A stretch of DNA of 64,000 nt from assembly GCF_004353905.1 (NCBI RefSeq), contig NZ_SMOD01000019.1, positions 62,001 through 126,000 on the forward strand. Reading direction: 5' to 3'. The notes below the pieces were generated by a model. That model saw only the letters and a program-made list of their open reading frames with translations, did no database searches and was not told the origin of the DNA. Position 1 is the first letter of the stretch; each line of letters opens with the position of its first letter. Position numbers and translations under genes: made by a program. Source of the DNA: Paraburkholderia guartelaensis (GTDB lineage Bacteria; Pseudomonadota; Gammaproteobacteria; Burkholderiales; Burkholderiaceae). Positions 8,996 to 17,901 of the stretch are shown one piece after another.

Positions 8996-9904
8996 ATGGA
9001 CGTCAATGCGCTGACCCTGCTCGTCGAAATCCTCGACGCGGGCAACCTGAGCGAGGCGGCGCGCCGGCTCAAGATGAGCCGCGCGAACGTCAGCTACCAC
9101 CTCAACCACCTGGAGAAGTCGATCGGCCTGCAACTCGTGCGCCGCACCACGCGCCGTGTAGAGCCGACCGAAATCGGCCTGAAGCTCTACGAGCACGGCC
9201 GGGCGATCCAGAACGCGCTGCTCGCTGCGCGCGAATCGGTCTCCACGCTCGGCCAGAGCCTGCAGGGGCGCGTGCGGCTTTCCGTGCCGAGCGGCTACGG
9301 GCAGCTCGTGATGTCGGACTGGCTCATCCAGTTCAAGCGGATGTACCCCGGCATCGTGCTCGACGTGATGTTCGAAAATCGCGTGGAAGACCTGCTGCGC
9401 GACGAAGTCGATATTGCCGTGCGCGTGATGCACGAGCCGCCTCAGAACCTCGTGGCGCGCGACATGGGGCCGGTGAAGTACATCGCGTGTGCGTGCACGG
9501 AGTGGGCCGAAAAGCACGGCATGCCGCAAACGCTGGAGGATCTGGCGCGCGCACCCGTCATCACGGCGACGGTGGTGGGGCGGCAATTGCGCCTTGCGGG
9601 TTATCTGAACGACGACCGGCACGAGGTGTTGCTCGAGCCCTCGATTATTTCGGAAAACTTTCTATTTTTGCGCCAGTCGATTCTCGCGGGACTCGGCGTG
9701 GGCATCGTGCCCGACTACGTGATGCACGACGACATTCGCGAGGGCGCTGCCGTCACGTCGCTCGACGCATGGCGCTTGAGCATTTTCGGCACGCATATGT
9801 ACATGCTCTATATGCCGAATCGCCACCACACGCGGGCGGCGTCCACCTTCATCGATTACGTGCTGGGCGAGGCCCGCAAGACCGGGCGCGGCGCGGCCGC
9901 GTGA
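8996..9904 (+). CDS. LysR-family transcriptional regulator
   Basis: A 302-aa protein starting MDVNALTLLVEILDAGNLSE. The winged helix-turn-helix is in residues 1-60 (AARRLKMSRANVSYHLNHLEKSIGLQLVRRTTRR), followed by a periplasmic-binding-like effector domain. It belongs to the branch of LysR proteins that ends in a short, polar tail. The ATG at 8996 is chosen because the HTH then begins at the normal distance from the N-terminus; a TTG at 8957 lies inside the operator palindrome. Its position divergent to the acyl-CoA operon suggests control of that operon and of itself. Confidence 0.93.
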   Translation: MDVNALTLLVEILDAGNLSEAARRLKMSRANVSYHLNHLEKSIGLQLVRRTTRRVEPTEIGLKLYEHGRAIQNALLAARESVSTLGQSLQGRVRLSVPSGYGQLVMSDWLIQFKRMYPGIVLDVMFENRVEDLLRDEVDIAVRVMHEPPQNLVARDMGPVKYIACACTEWAEKHGMPQTLEDLARAPVITATVVGRQLRLAGYLNDDRHEVLLEPSIISENFLFLRQSILAGLGVGIVPDYVMHDDIREGAAVTSLDAWRLSIFGTHMYMLYMPNRHHTRAASTFIDYVLGEARKTGRGAAA

Positions 9905-9956
9905 GCGGCGCATCTAGCGCGTCGCCGCTTGCCGCGCAGGTTGCATGCGCAACGAA

Positions 9957-10751
9957 CTACTGGCCCGTGAGCGTGTTGCTGTACTCCACCGCTGGCTGCG
10001 AGGTGTTGCCGCCCTGTGCGACGAGCAGGTGAATCTGCCCCGGCAGGAGCTGCGAGAGCGTACCCGAGATCGGCACGGTCGTAATGAGCCAGTCCGCATT
10101 ATTCGCGAGGTTGAAAGAGGCCGACTCGTAGATCGCCGTCTTGCTGCCCGCTGTCGTGACGATCGCCACGTAGTTGCCGCCGTTCATGTAGATCGAGTCC
10201 TGGCCGCTCGCGGGCACGGCATTCTTGTATCCCACGGCCGCCAAGGTCGGCTGCACGGTGTTGATGTCCGTGCCCGGCGCGACGATGTAAATGTCGAGAT
10301 TCTGCGCATTGACGGTGGCGTTGAACGCGCGCAGGCGTGCGCTGCTGGAAAGCAGGCCCTTGTCGAACGGATCGTCGATCAGGCCGATGTCGCCGCCCGT
10401 GAGCGCGGGCAACGCGAGCACGGTGTACTCGTGACCCTTCGCCACGTCGGCGAAGGCGCCGCCTGCAATCGGTGTGGTCGTGCCCGTGCTCGCATACGAG
10501 ACGTTGGTGTTGCCGGTGTTGATGTTGGCGAAGTTCGTGACCTGCTTGTACGCGATGTTCGTCTGCAGGGCGCTGCCATTCACCAGAAAATCGACGTTCG
10601 GGCCGCCCGGCAGGGCATGCACGAAATGTATCTCAGGGTTCTGCACGCCGATTTCCTTGCCTACGTCGTTGCTGCTGCTGCCGCCGCCGCCGCATGCCGT
10701 GAGCAGGGCTGCCGCGCTCGCAAACGCGAGCAGGGTGCGTATCGTCTTCAT
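9957..10751 (-). CDS. DUF4397-family lipoprotein
   Basis: A 264-aa exported lipoprotein. A signal peptide ends in the lipobox LLTAC with Cys20, followed by a Gly/Ser linker (GGGGSSSND). The remainder is beta-rich and shows two DUF4397-like repeats (HFVHALPGGPNVDFLVNGSA, and RLRAFNATVNAQNLDIYIVAPGTDI). Such proteins are surface or periplasmic and of unknown function. The residue after the lipidated Cys is Gly, which does not signal retention in the inner membrane, so sorting to the outer membrane is expected. The gene stands alone between the LysR gene and the antiporter operon. Confidence 0.85.
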   Translation of the reverse strand: MKTIRTLLAFASAAALLTACGGGGSSSNDVGKEIGVQNPEIHFVHALPGGPNVDFLVNGSALQTNIAYKQVTNFANINTGNTNVSYASTGTTTPIAGGAFADVAKGHEYTVLALPALTGGDIGLIDDPFDKGLLSSSARLRAFNATVNAQNLDIYIVAPGTDINTVQPTLAAVGYKNAVPASGQDSIYMNGGNYVAIVTTAGSKTAIYESASFNLANNADWLITTVPISGTLSQLLPGQIHLLVAQGGNTSQPAVEYSNTLTGQ

Positions 10752-11022
10752 TGTTCACCTCATTCGTTTCGTTCAGGCTGCACGGTGTACGGCCTCGATT
10801 GCGGCCGCGCGTTGTTATCGCGCCCCTGCGCGAGCCGGGACGGCGGCGCGATGCTGCATGGGCGCGAGCACGATCAGCAATTGGTGTGCCGTGCGTTGCG
10901 ATTCGACGCGATGCATGCGCGCGCAACGGGATGAGGGGAGGGGGATCGATGGAGGGCCGGCGCTCGAATGAAGCCCGGCGCGCGCGACCTATACGTCCTT
11001 TGCGACGTTCGATAGCAGCTTT

Positions 11023-11048
11023 TACCGGCGCGGAGATCCGCGCCGGTA
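11023..11048 (-). terminator. Hairpin terminator of the mnh operon
   Basis: An 11-bp perfect stem (TACCGGCGCGG with its complement) around the loop AGAT directly follows the mnhG stop codon. On the minus strand it is followed only by a short A/G-rich run rather than a strong T tract. Confidence 0.6.
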
Positions 11049-11049
11049 T

Positions 11050-11442
11050 TCAGGCGTCCTGTGCGGCATTGTTGTCCGGGTTCGCGTCTTGCTCGCCGCC
11101 TGCACTGGCGCCGGCGGCATCCGGCCGTCCGCGTGTGACGGACGAAACGGCGACGCGTTGCTGAATCCCGGCCTTGGTGAGCATATGCGCGCTGATGGGC
11201 GCGGTGAGAAACAGGAACGCCGGAATCAGCACTTCGTGCAGGCTCGCGAAATTGTTGTGCGCACTGAAGTACACGACGGAAGCGAGCACGACGCCGCCTA
11301 CGCCGAGTGTGGTCGATTTGGTCGGTCCGTGCAGGCGCATGTAGAAGTCGGGCAGGCGTGCGAGGCCTATCGCGCCGATCAGCGTGAACGCGCTGCCGAG
11401 CAGGAGGAGCACGCAGACGATCGCTTCGATGACGGTTTGCAT
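11050..11442 (-). CDS. mnhG: Monovalent cation/H+ antiporter subunit G
   Basis: A 130-aa small membrane subunit of the Mrp/Mnh/Pha antiporter. Three hydrophobic segments are visible (residues 4-26, 43-60 and 67-85), and the family motif GLARLPDFYMRLHGPTKSTT lies between the first two. The C-terminal 35 residues are a polar tail rich in Asp, Ala and Asn. It is the last gene of the operon, 9 bp after mnhF, and is followed at once by a terminator hairpin. In this class of complexes (E, F, G, C, D, A/B) all subunits are needed for Na+/H+ or K+/H+ exchange; the cation cannot be told from sequence. Confidence 0.9.
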   Translation of the reverse strand: MQTVIEAIVCVLLLLGSAFTLIGAIGLARLPDFYMRLHGPTKSTTLGVGGVVLASVVYFSAHNNFASLHEVLIPAFLFLTAPISAHMLTKAGIQQRVAVSSVTRGRPDAAGASAGGEQDANPDNNAAQDA

Positions 11443-11451
11443 GGCGAAGCC

Positions 11452-11727
11452 CTAGTTCAGTTCGATGATATCGCCGCGCTGCAGGTACTTGGTGAACGCG
11501 ACGGTCGCCACGAACCCCATGACCGCGATGAGCAGCGCGATTTCGAAGAAGACCGTCGAGCGCAGCATGATGCCGTAGACGACGATCAGCGCGATCGCGT
11601 TGATATTGAGCGTGTCGAGCGCAACGAGACGGTCCGGCAGCGAAGGCCCGCGCACGAGGCGCACGAGCGTGAGCAGGAACGCGAGCCCGAGGATCGCGAA
11701 CGACACCGGAATGACGATGGCTAGCAT
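11452..11727 (-). CDS. mnhF: Monovalent cation/H+ antiporter subunit F
   Basis: A 91-aa three-helix membrane protein (helices near 2-22, 34-52 and 58-80). It carries LVRLVRGPSLPDRLVALDTL, the charged loop diagnostic of MnhF/MrpF. The ATG at 11727 overlaps the end of mnhE by 7 bp, which indicates translational coupling. The preceding frame is open but belongs to mnhE read in another phase. Confidence 0.9.
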   Translation of the reverse strand: MLAIVIPVSFAILGLAFLLTLVRLVRGPSLPDRLVALDTLNINAIALIVVYGIMLRSTVFFEIALLIAVMGFVATVAFTKYLQRGDIIELN

Positions 11728-12215
11728 GCGAAGATCTCCATGAGAGGCGCTTCGTAACGGGACTTGATCAAGGCGACGAGCGCGGCTTCGTCTTCGAGAT
11801 CGAGCACGTGCACGACAAGGCGCCTGCGGTCGTCGGAAAGCTCGGCGCACAGCGTGCCGGGGCTCAGCGAGACGATGCTGATGAGCGCCGAAAGCGCGAT
11901 TTCGTGAGTGCTGTCGAGCGGCACGTCAATGAAGGCGGGGCGCAGGCGCTTAGTGGGGCCAAGCACGAGCAACGCGACTTCGAGATTCGCCACGAGGATG
12001 TCGTAGAGCACATGCCCGAAGAGCCGCACGAGCAGCCACGGCTTGCCGAAGCGTACGGGCGCGAGCCACAGCCCTTCGCCCACGCGGTAGGCGATGACGG
12101 TCCCGAGCACGACGCCAAGGAGCAGGTTGCCCGGCGACACGTCGTTCATCAGCAGGACCCAGCATACGAGCAGCACGACGGTGAGCCAGGGGTGCGGAAA
12201 GAGCTTCTTGAGCAT
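11721..12215 (-). CDS. mnhE: Monovalent cation/H+ antiporter subunit E
   Basis: A 164-aa subunit. The N-terminus MLKKLFPHPWLTVVLLVCWV forms the first of two or three helices. The cytoplasmic C-terminal part contains SLSPGTLCAELSDDRRRLVVHVLD, the hallmark of MnhE. The start at 12215 lies 1 bp from the mnhD stop and the end overlaps mnhF. The frame is open far upstream, but those codons run through mnhD and are not part of the gene. Confidence 0.9.
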   Translation of the reverse strand: MLKKLFPHPWLTVVLLVCWVLLMNDVSPGNLLLGVVLGTVIAYRVGEGLWLAPVRFGKPWLLVRLFGHVLYDILVANLEVALLVLGPTKRLRPAFIDVPLDSTHEIALSALISIVSLSPGTLCAELSDDRRRLVVHVLDLEDEAALVALIKSRYEAPLMEIFAC

Positions 12216-12216
12216 G

Positions 12217-13881
12217 TCAGCTTCCTCCGCTCTGTGACGTTTGCGTGGCCTGCGCGGGCAGGAGAGCGTGAACGTAGGCTTCGCGGTCGAGCAACTGCGC
12301 GGCGGTGGCGTCGAGATACTGCTTGAGCGGGCCGGCAAATACCGTTGCGGCCACCACGCCCGCGAGCAGCAGCGCACACGCGGCGAGCTTGGCGCGGCTG
12401 CCGCGCGGCGCGGTGGCGGGTGCGCCGTCATAGGCGCGCGCAGCGGGTGCCGCCCACAGCAGGCGTGTGCCTGTGCGGCTGAGCGCGACGATCGACAGAA
12501 GGCCCGCAACCAGCACGGCGGGCCAGAGCACGACCGCCTGAGAAAGCGGCGTGGCGGCGAGTACCAAGGCCTTACCCAGAAAGCCCGAGAGCGGCGGCAG
12601 GCCGACTGCGCCAACCGCTGCCGCGAGATAGAGCACACCGGCGATATTCGAGGGCCAGGGCGCAGGCGTTTTTCCAGGGTTCGCCGCCTTGGCAGGCGTT
12701 GCGACTGGCTCGCCGTCCGCTTCGGGCGTGATCGCGGGCGCGGTGGCGTCGTCGAGCGATTCGAGCGAGGCGGGTTCGCGTGTTTCGGGTGCAGCGGGCG
12801 CGAGCGCAGGCTCGTTTGCTTCGGACTCCAGCGTATCGGCGAGCATGAACAGCGCGCCCGTGCAGAGCGTCGTGCTGATGAGGTAGTACAGCAGCGCGCT
12901 CCACGCGAGCACGGTTTGCAGCGTGACGGCCGCAATTAGCAGGCCGACCGAGACGAGCACGAGAAAGCCGGTCGTGGTCTTGAGGCTCGATACCGCGAGC
13001 GCGCCGAGCGCGCCATAGACGATCGTCGCAATCGCAAGCCACCACGCCCATTGATGCAGGAACGCGTCGAGCACGCCGCCCGCTGCGCCGAACACGAGCG
13101 CATCGCAGCGAAGCATCGCGTAGATGCCCACCTTGGTCATGATCGCGAACAGCGCGGCTACGGGCCCGATTGCGCTTCGATACGCCTGTGGCAACCAGAA
13201 CGACATGGGGAACACGGCGGCCTTGAGGCCGAATACGAGCATGAGCGTCGCGCCTGCGAACTGCGCGAGGGGCAGCGAGGCGGCGTCCAGATGCGCGAGC
13301 CGCTCGCCCATGTCGGCCATGTTGAGCGTGCCCGTGAGGCCGTAGAGCACGCCGAGCGCGATCAGGAAGAACGACGAGCCCACGAGGTTCAACAACATGT
13401 AGTGCAGGCCGTTGCGCACGCGGCGGCGGCCGCCTCCCTGCAGCAGCAGCGCGTACGAGGCGATCAGCAGCAGCTCGAAGAATACGAACAGATTGAAGAG
13501 ATCGCCGGCGAGGAACGCGCCGTTCAGGCCCATCAGCTCGAACTGCACGAGTGCGCGATAGTAGCGCCCGCGCCGGACATCGGCGCTCGTGGTGCCGAGC
13601 AGGCAGCAGCACGCGAGCAGCGCGGTCAGCACGAGCATGAGTGCGCCGAGGCGGTCGATCTGCAACACGATGCCGAACGGCGCGGGCCACGCGCCGAGCG
13701 CATAGCTGGCGATCTGTCCTTGCGCTGCGAATTCGGCGAGCGCCACCGCGATGGGCAGCAGCGCGAGCGTGGCAATCACGTTGATCGCACGCTGCAGGCG
13801 CTTCGCGCGCAGCGGCAGCGCAACAATCGCGCCGGCCGCGAAGAGCGGAATCAGGATGGGGAGGATGAGAGCGTGATTCAT
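12217..13881 (-). CDS. mnhD: Monovalent cation/H+ antiporter subunit D (NuoN/NuoM-like)
   Basis: A 554-aa proton-translocating subunit related to complex I antiporter-like subunits. It has about 14 membrane helices and the core motif LVQFELMGLNGAFLAGDLFNLFVFFELLL, with the conserved glutamate in FFELLL and a lysine in FGLKAAVFPMSFWLP. A polar, low-complexity insert rich in Ala, Pro and Glu occupies residues 351-410, between helices, and is unusual for the family. It overlaps mnhC by 4 bp (ATGA) and abuts mnhE. Confidence 0.92.
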   Translation of the reverse strand: MNHALILPILIPLFAAGAIVALPLRAKRLQRAINVIATLALLPIAVALAEFAAQGQIASYALGAWPAPFGIVLQIDRLGALMLVLTALLACCCLLGTTSADVRRGRYYRALVQFELMGLNGAFLAGDLFNLFVFFELLLIASYALLLQGGGRRRVRNGLHYMLLNLVGSSFFLIALGVLYGLTGTLNMADMGERLAHLDAASLPLAQFAGATLMLVFGLKAAVFPMSFWLPQAYRSAIGPVAALFAIMTKVGIYAMLRCDALVFGAAGGVLDAFLHQWAWWLAIATIVYGALGALAVSSLKTTTGFLVLVSVGLLIAAVTLQTVLAWSALLYYLISTTLCTGALFMLADTLESEANEPALAPAAPETREPASLESLDDATAPAITPEADGEPVATPAKAANPGKTPAPWPSNIAGVLYLAAAVGAVGLPPLSGFLGKALVLAATPLSQAVVLWPAVLVAGLLSIVALSRTGTRLLWAAPAARAYDGAPATAPRGSRAKLAACALLLAGVVAATVFAGPLKQYLDATAAQLLDREAYVHALLPAQATQTSQSGGS

Positions 13882-14231
13882 TCGCCGCGCATCTCCAGGC
13901 CGCTGCGCTGCGGGTTATCGCCGTCCACATGATCGGTGCCGTCGATCGCGAGCGCGCGCAGTGCGAGCACGACCGTGAAGGCCGTCATGGCGAAGCCGAT
14001 CACGATCGCGGTCAGCACGAGGGCCTGCGGCACCGGGTCCGCATACTGCGCGCCGGGCGTGATCACGGGTGGCTTGCCGGTGGAGAGCCGGCCCATGCCG
14101 AGCAGGAACAGGTTGATTGCATACGAGAACAGCGTGATGCCGAGGATCACCGGCAGCACGCGCGCGCACAGCAGCAGGTAGATGCCGCTCGCGCAGAGCA
14201 CGCCGAGCGTAATGGCGAAGGCGGCTTCCAT
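13878..14231 (-). CDS. mnhC: Monovalent cation/H+ antiporter subunit C (NuoK-like)
   Basis: A 117-aa NuoK-like subunit with three helices. It begins MEAAFAITLGVLCASGIYLL and holds LGITLFSYAINLFLLGMG and the DPVPQALVLTAIVIGFAMTAF segment, the standard MnhC fingerprint. The start codon overlaps the stop of the fused A/B subunit by one base, and the end overlaps mnhD by 4 bp. Confidence 0.93.
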   Translation of the reverse strand: MEAAFAITLGVLCASGIYLLLCARVLPVILGITLFSYAINLFLLGMGRLSTGKPPVITPGAQYADPVPQALVLTAIVIGFAMTAFTVVLALRALAIDGTDHVDGDNPQRSGLEMRGE

Positions 14232-17044
14232 CAGCTTTTCTCCACGGATTGCATGTCTTTGTCGCGCACGCCGAGATGCGAGACGATCGTGAGCGTCGTG
14301 CCGACCACGGCGCCAAGTACGCCGAGGTCGAACAGCATCGCCGTGCTCAGTTCGATTTCGCCGATCAGCGGCACATGCAGATGGCCGAACGCGCTGGTGA
14401 GGAAGGGCTGGCCGAGCACGATCGCGCCCACGCCCGTCGCGGCCGCGACCAGAATGCCGAGGCCCGCGAGCCCGCGGTAGTTGATGCGGATGCGCGACTC
14501 GGTCCACAGCACGCCGCTCGCCACGTATTGCAGCAGCAGCGCAATGGAGACCACGAGCGAGGCGATAAAGCCGCCGCCCGGCAGATTGTGGCCGCGCAGA
14601 AAGATGAACACGGCAACGAGCAGGGTGAGCGGCAGCATGAGGCGCGCGAGAATGGCGAGCAGCAGCGGATGCGATTGCGACGACCACGGCAGGCCTCCCG
14701 GGCCCGTATCGGGCGACTTCAGGCGCAGGCCGCGCAGCAGCGCCTTCACGGCGAGCCCCGCCACCACCAGTACGCTGATCTCGACCATCGTGTCGAAGCC
14801 GCGGAAATCCACGAGGATCACGTTCACGACGTTGTGGCCGCCGCTGCCCGGCAGTGCGTTCGCGAGAAAGTACTGGCCGACGCCAGCGATGGGCGCGCGC
14901 GTCATCACCGCATATGCCACGCCGCCGATCAGCGCGCCGCCCGCGAGTGCGAGCACCGCGTTGCGGGTACGCGCGGCTGGAGGCTCCTGCGCGCGCTGCA
15001 CGACAGGCAGAAAGTAGATGGCGAGCACGAGCAGCAGCACCGTGACCACTTCCACGGAGATCTGCGTGAGCGCGAGGTCTGGCGCGGAAAAACGCACGAA
15101 CGCCAGCGTGACGAGGAGCCCGCAGGTGCTCAGCATCACGAGTGCATAGAGCGTATTGGCGCGCACGAGCACGACGCCCACGGCCATCAGCGCCATCAGC
15201 ACGAGGTCGACGAGCGTCATCGCGTCGAGCGGCGCCGAGCGGTACGCGCCGTCCAGCGAAGCAAGCGCGAGCAGCGCTGCGCCCGGCACGATCAGCATCG
15301 ACGCAATCATCCACGCGAGATAAGCCGGCAGCGAGCGCGTTTCGAAGATATTGACCACGTAGCCCGCGGCCTTTTCGAGCTGCTGCACCAAGCGGTCGAA
15401 GCCTTCGCTCGCGTTCATTTCGGAAAGCACCGAACGGTGATGGCGGAACGCGTCGCGGCGATAGAAGAACAGCAGCGCGCCCGCCACGAACGATACGCAG
15501 CTCATCACGAGCGGCAGATTGATGCCGTGCCACAAGCTCAGGCTGTACGTGGGCACGACGCCGCCCAGCGCGAACCACGCCGCGGACTCGAGCATCCTGC
15601 CAATGGTCTGCTCCGGCACGAGACCCACGAGCAGACAGATGACGACGAGAATCTCGACGGGCAGCTTCATGAAGCGCGGCGGTTCGTGCGGCGGGTAGTG
15701 CGGCAGGTCGTGCGGTGTTTCGCCGTCGAAGAACACGCCCCACACGAAGCGCAGCGAGTACGCGACCGAAAGCCCCGCCGCGATGACGGCGAGCGCGGGA
15801 ATGATCCAGTTGAAGTCGCCGAGGAGCCCTTGTGCAAGCGTTTCGCCGAAGAACATCTCCTTCGAGAGGAAGCCGTTGAGCAGTGGCACGCCTGCCATGG
15901 CGAGCGATGCCACGGCGGCCAGCGCGGCGGTATGCGGCATGAAGCGGCGCAAGCCACGCAGGCGGCCCAGGTCGCGCGTGCCCGTTTCATGGTCGATGAT
16001 GCCCGCCGCCATGAAGAGCGAAGCCTTGAATACCGCGTGATTGAAGGTGTGAAATAGCGCGGCGACGGTGGAGAGCTGCGTGTCGAGACCGAACAGCAGC
16101 ACGATGAGCCCGAGATGGCTGATGGTGGAATACGCGAGCAGCCCTTTGAGATCGCGCTGCACGAGCGCCATGGCCGCGCCGCCCGTGAGCGTGACGAGGC
16201 CGATCAGGCTCGTCACGTAGAAGAACCAGTCGGTGCCTTCGAGCACGGGGTAAAAGCGCGCGATGAGGAAGATGCCCGCCTTCACCATGGTCGCCGAATG
16301 CAGGTATGCGGAAACGGGCGTGGGCGCCGACATCGCATGCGGCAGCCAGAAGTGGAACGGGAACTGCGCCGACTTCGTGCAGGCCGCGAAGAGAACGAGC
16401 AGGAGAATCGCCGGATACAGCGGATTGCGCTGCACAAGGCCCGCATGCGCGAGCACGACATCGAGGTCGTAGCTGCCGCAGACATGGCCAAGCAACAGTA
16501 CGGCGGCCAGCAGCGCGAGGCCGCCCGCGCCCGTGATGGTAAGCGCCATGCGCGCGCCGCGCCGCGCTTCGGGGCGCGAAGGCCAGAAGCCGATCAGCAG
16601 GAACGACACGATGCTCGTGAGTTCCCAGAAGATCACGAGCAGCAGCAGGTTGTCCGACAGCACCACGCCGAGCATCGCGCCCATGAAGAGCAGCAGCAGC
16701 GCGTAAAGGCGCGGCAGCGACTCGCTGCCCGCGAGGTAGTAGCGTGCGTAGATAAATACGAGCAGGCCGATCGCGAGCACGAGCAGCGCGAACATGAACG
16801 AAAGACCGTCCAGACGCAGCGCGAACGAGAGGCCGAGCTGCGGGATCCAGTCGGCTTGCCAGTGCAGCACGCCATGGGTGGCCATGCCCACGCGTTCGCT
16901 GCCCAGCAGTCCCAGGCCGAAGAGCGCCGCCGCGAATGCGACCCACGTACCGGAGGCGGACGCCCAGCGTCCAAGGAGCGGCCCCGCGAACGCGACGAGC
17001 GCTGCGGCGACGAACGGTAATACGACGAGCCACCCCATTGCCAT
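14231..17044 (-). CDS. mnhA: Monovalent cation/H+ antiporter, fused subunits A and B
   Basis: A 937-aa membrane protein and the first gene of the operon. Residues 1-about 770 are the NuoL-like MnhA part (LLLVIFWELTSIVSFLLIGFW; PFHFWLPHAMSAPTPVSAYLHSA; LAYSTISHLGLI). The C-terminal part is an MnhB domain (LARLMLPLTLLVAVFIFLRGHNLPGGGFIASLV). The A/B fusion is the PhaA/B arrangement known from rhizobial K+/H+ antiporters and is common in proteobacteria. The ATG at 17044 has a GGGGAG site 6 bp upstream. The complex likely serves pH and cation homeostasis. Confidence 0.94.
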   Translation of the reverse strand: MAMGWLVVLPFVAAALVAFAGPLLGRWASASGTWVAFAAALFGLGLLGSERVGMATHGVLHWQADWIPQLGLSFALRLDGLSFMFALLVLAIGLLVFIYARYYLAGSESLPRLYALLLLFMGAMLGVVLSDNLLLLVIFWELTSIVSFLLIGFWPSRPEARRGARMALTITGAGGLALLAAVLLLGHVCGSYDLDVVLAHAGLVQRNPLYPAILLLVLFAACTKSAQFPFHFWLPHAMSAPTPVSAYLHSATMVKAGIFLIARFYPVLEGTDWFFYVTSLIGLVTLTGGAAMALVQRDLKGLLAYSTISHLGLIVLLFGLDTQLSTVAALFHTFNHAVFKASLFMAAGIIDHETGTRDLGRLRGLRRFMPHTAALAAVASLAMAGVPLLNGFLSKEMFFGETLAQGLLGDFNWIIPALAVIAAGLSVAYSLRFVWGVFFDGETPHDLPHYPPHEPPRFMKLPVEILVVICLLVGLVPEQTIGRMLESAAWFALGGVVPTYSLSLWHGINLPLVMSCVSFVAGALLFFYRRDAFRHHRSVLSEMNASEGFDRLVQQLEKAAGYVVNIFETRSLPAYLAWMIASMLIVPGAALLALASLDGAYRSAPLDAMTLVDLVLMALMAVGVVLVRANTLYALVMLSTCGLLVTLAFVRFSAPDLALTQISVEVVTVLLLVLAIYFLPVVQRAQEPPAARTRNAVLALAGGALIGGVAYAVMTRAPIAGVGQYFLANALPGSGGHNVVNVILVDFRGFDTMVEISVLVVAGLAVKALLRGLRLKSPDTGPGGLPWSSQSHPLLLAILARLMLPLTLLVAVFIFLRGHNLPGGGFIASLVVSIALLLQYVASGVLWTESRIRINYRGLAGLGILVAAATGVGAIVLGQPFLTSAFGHLHVPLIGEIELSTAMLFDLGVLGAVVGTTLTIVSHLGVRDKDMQSVEKS

Positions 17045-17212
17045 TCGACACTCCCCGTGAATCCGACAGGGCGCCGAGCCGCCGCGCCGCAGTTCACGAT
17101 CATAGCCGCAAACGGGGACGGAGTTCATTCATGTGGCATCAAGGCGGCCACGGAGTGTCATACGAAAGAAGGGTGCGCCAGCTCCTCCTGCTTGGGGGCT
17201 CGTCGATGATCG

Positions 17213-17686
17213 TCACATCGGCCAGACGAAAGTTTCGTGAGCGCGTGTCGTTTTGCCGATGTCCACCGTGCGCCGCTCCGTGTTGCCGCCATGGCTCGCG
17301 GTGACTATATAGCGGCCGTCCGGAATCGAAACGAGCATGAACGGGCCGCGCGTGCGCGTGGAAAGGAGCGGCGTGCCGTGCATGTCGGCGATCTTCACGG
17401 GCACGTTCGCGAGATACTCGTTGCCGCCCGCGGCTTGCCGCGCGAATTCGAGCGAGAGCGGGTATTGGTGCATCGCCGACTTGAACGCCGCCGACTGGTC
17501 GCTGCCGATGCCGCCCGATAGATACGCAATGTCGCCCTTGTGCTGGGCGGGCGGTAGGACGCCCGCCGTTGCGGACGTGACGCTTGCGTTGCCGGCTGCC
17601 GGGGTTGCCGCCCACGCGAGCGGCGCGCCGAACACCACGGCGAGCGCGAGCGCCGCGCCGATCCACGGAGTTGAGCGTGCTTTCAT
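17213..17686 (-). CDS. Exported protein with carboxypeptidase-regulatory-like fold
   Basis: A 157-aa protein with a signal peptide (MKARSTPWIGAALALAVVFG, likely cut after AWA near residue 26). The mature part ends in VPVKIADMHGTPLLSTRTRG and GPFMLVSIPDGRYIVTASHGG, strands typical of carboxypeptidase-regulatory-like/transthyretin domains. Function is unknown; it is probably periplasmic. A GGAGG site lies 6 bp before the ATG at 17686. It is monocistronic between the antiporter operon and the lactate genes. Confidence 0.75.
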   Translation of the reverse strand: MKARSTPWIGAALALAVVFGAPLAWAATPAAGNASVTSATAGVLPPAQHKGDIAYLSGGIGSDQSAAFKSAMHQYPLSLEFARQAAGGNEYLANVPVKIADMHGTPLLSTRTRGPFMLVSIPDGRYIVTASHGGNTERRTVDIGKTTRAHETFVWPM

Positions 17687-17825
17687 TTAACACCTCCATC
17701 GATTCGTTGACCGGATGCCGGCCCGCGTCTCGCGTTGCCGCGTGCGAATGCGTGCCGGACGAATCGAGCGTAGGCAGGGCGGCTTAAAAGCCGCTTAAAG
17801 CCCGCGTTTTTGCGCCCGCATGGAA

Positions 17826-17862
17826 GAAGGCCGTCGCCCGCGTGCGGCGGGAGACGGCCTTC
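17826..17862 (-). terminator. Hairpin terminator after lldP
   Basis: A perfect 10-bp stem, GAAGGCCGTC with its complement at 17853-17862, encloses a GC-rich inner stem. It lies 40 bp downstream of the lldP stop codon in the direction of transcription. The T tract is weak (TTCC). Confidence 0.55.
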
Positions 17863-17901
17863 GTCACTTCGTTACGGCGCGTTGCACCGGCAACTACGTA
17901 A

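Noticed and set aside
8849..9622. A long N-terminal extension of the FadB-like frame into the LysR gene
   Set aside because: The ATG at 8848 has a ribosome site and begins the crotonase domain; the extension runs antisense through a real gene.
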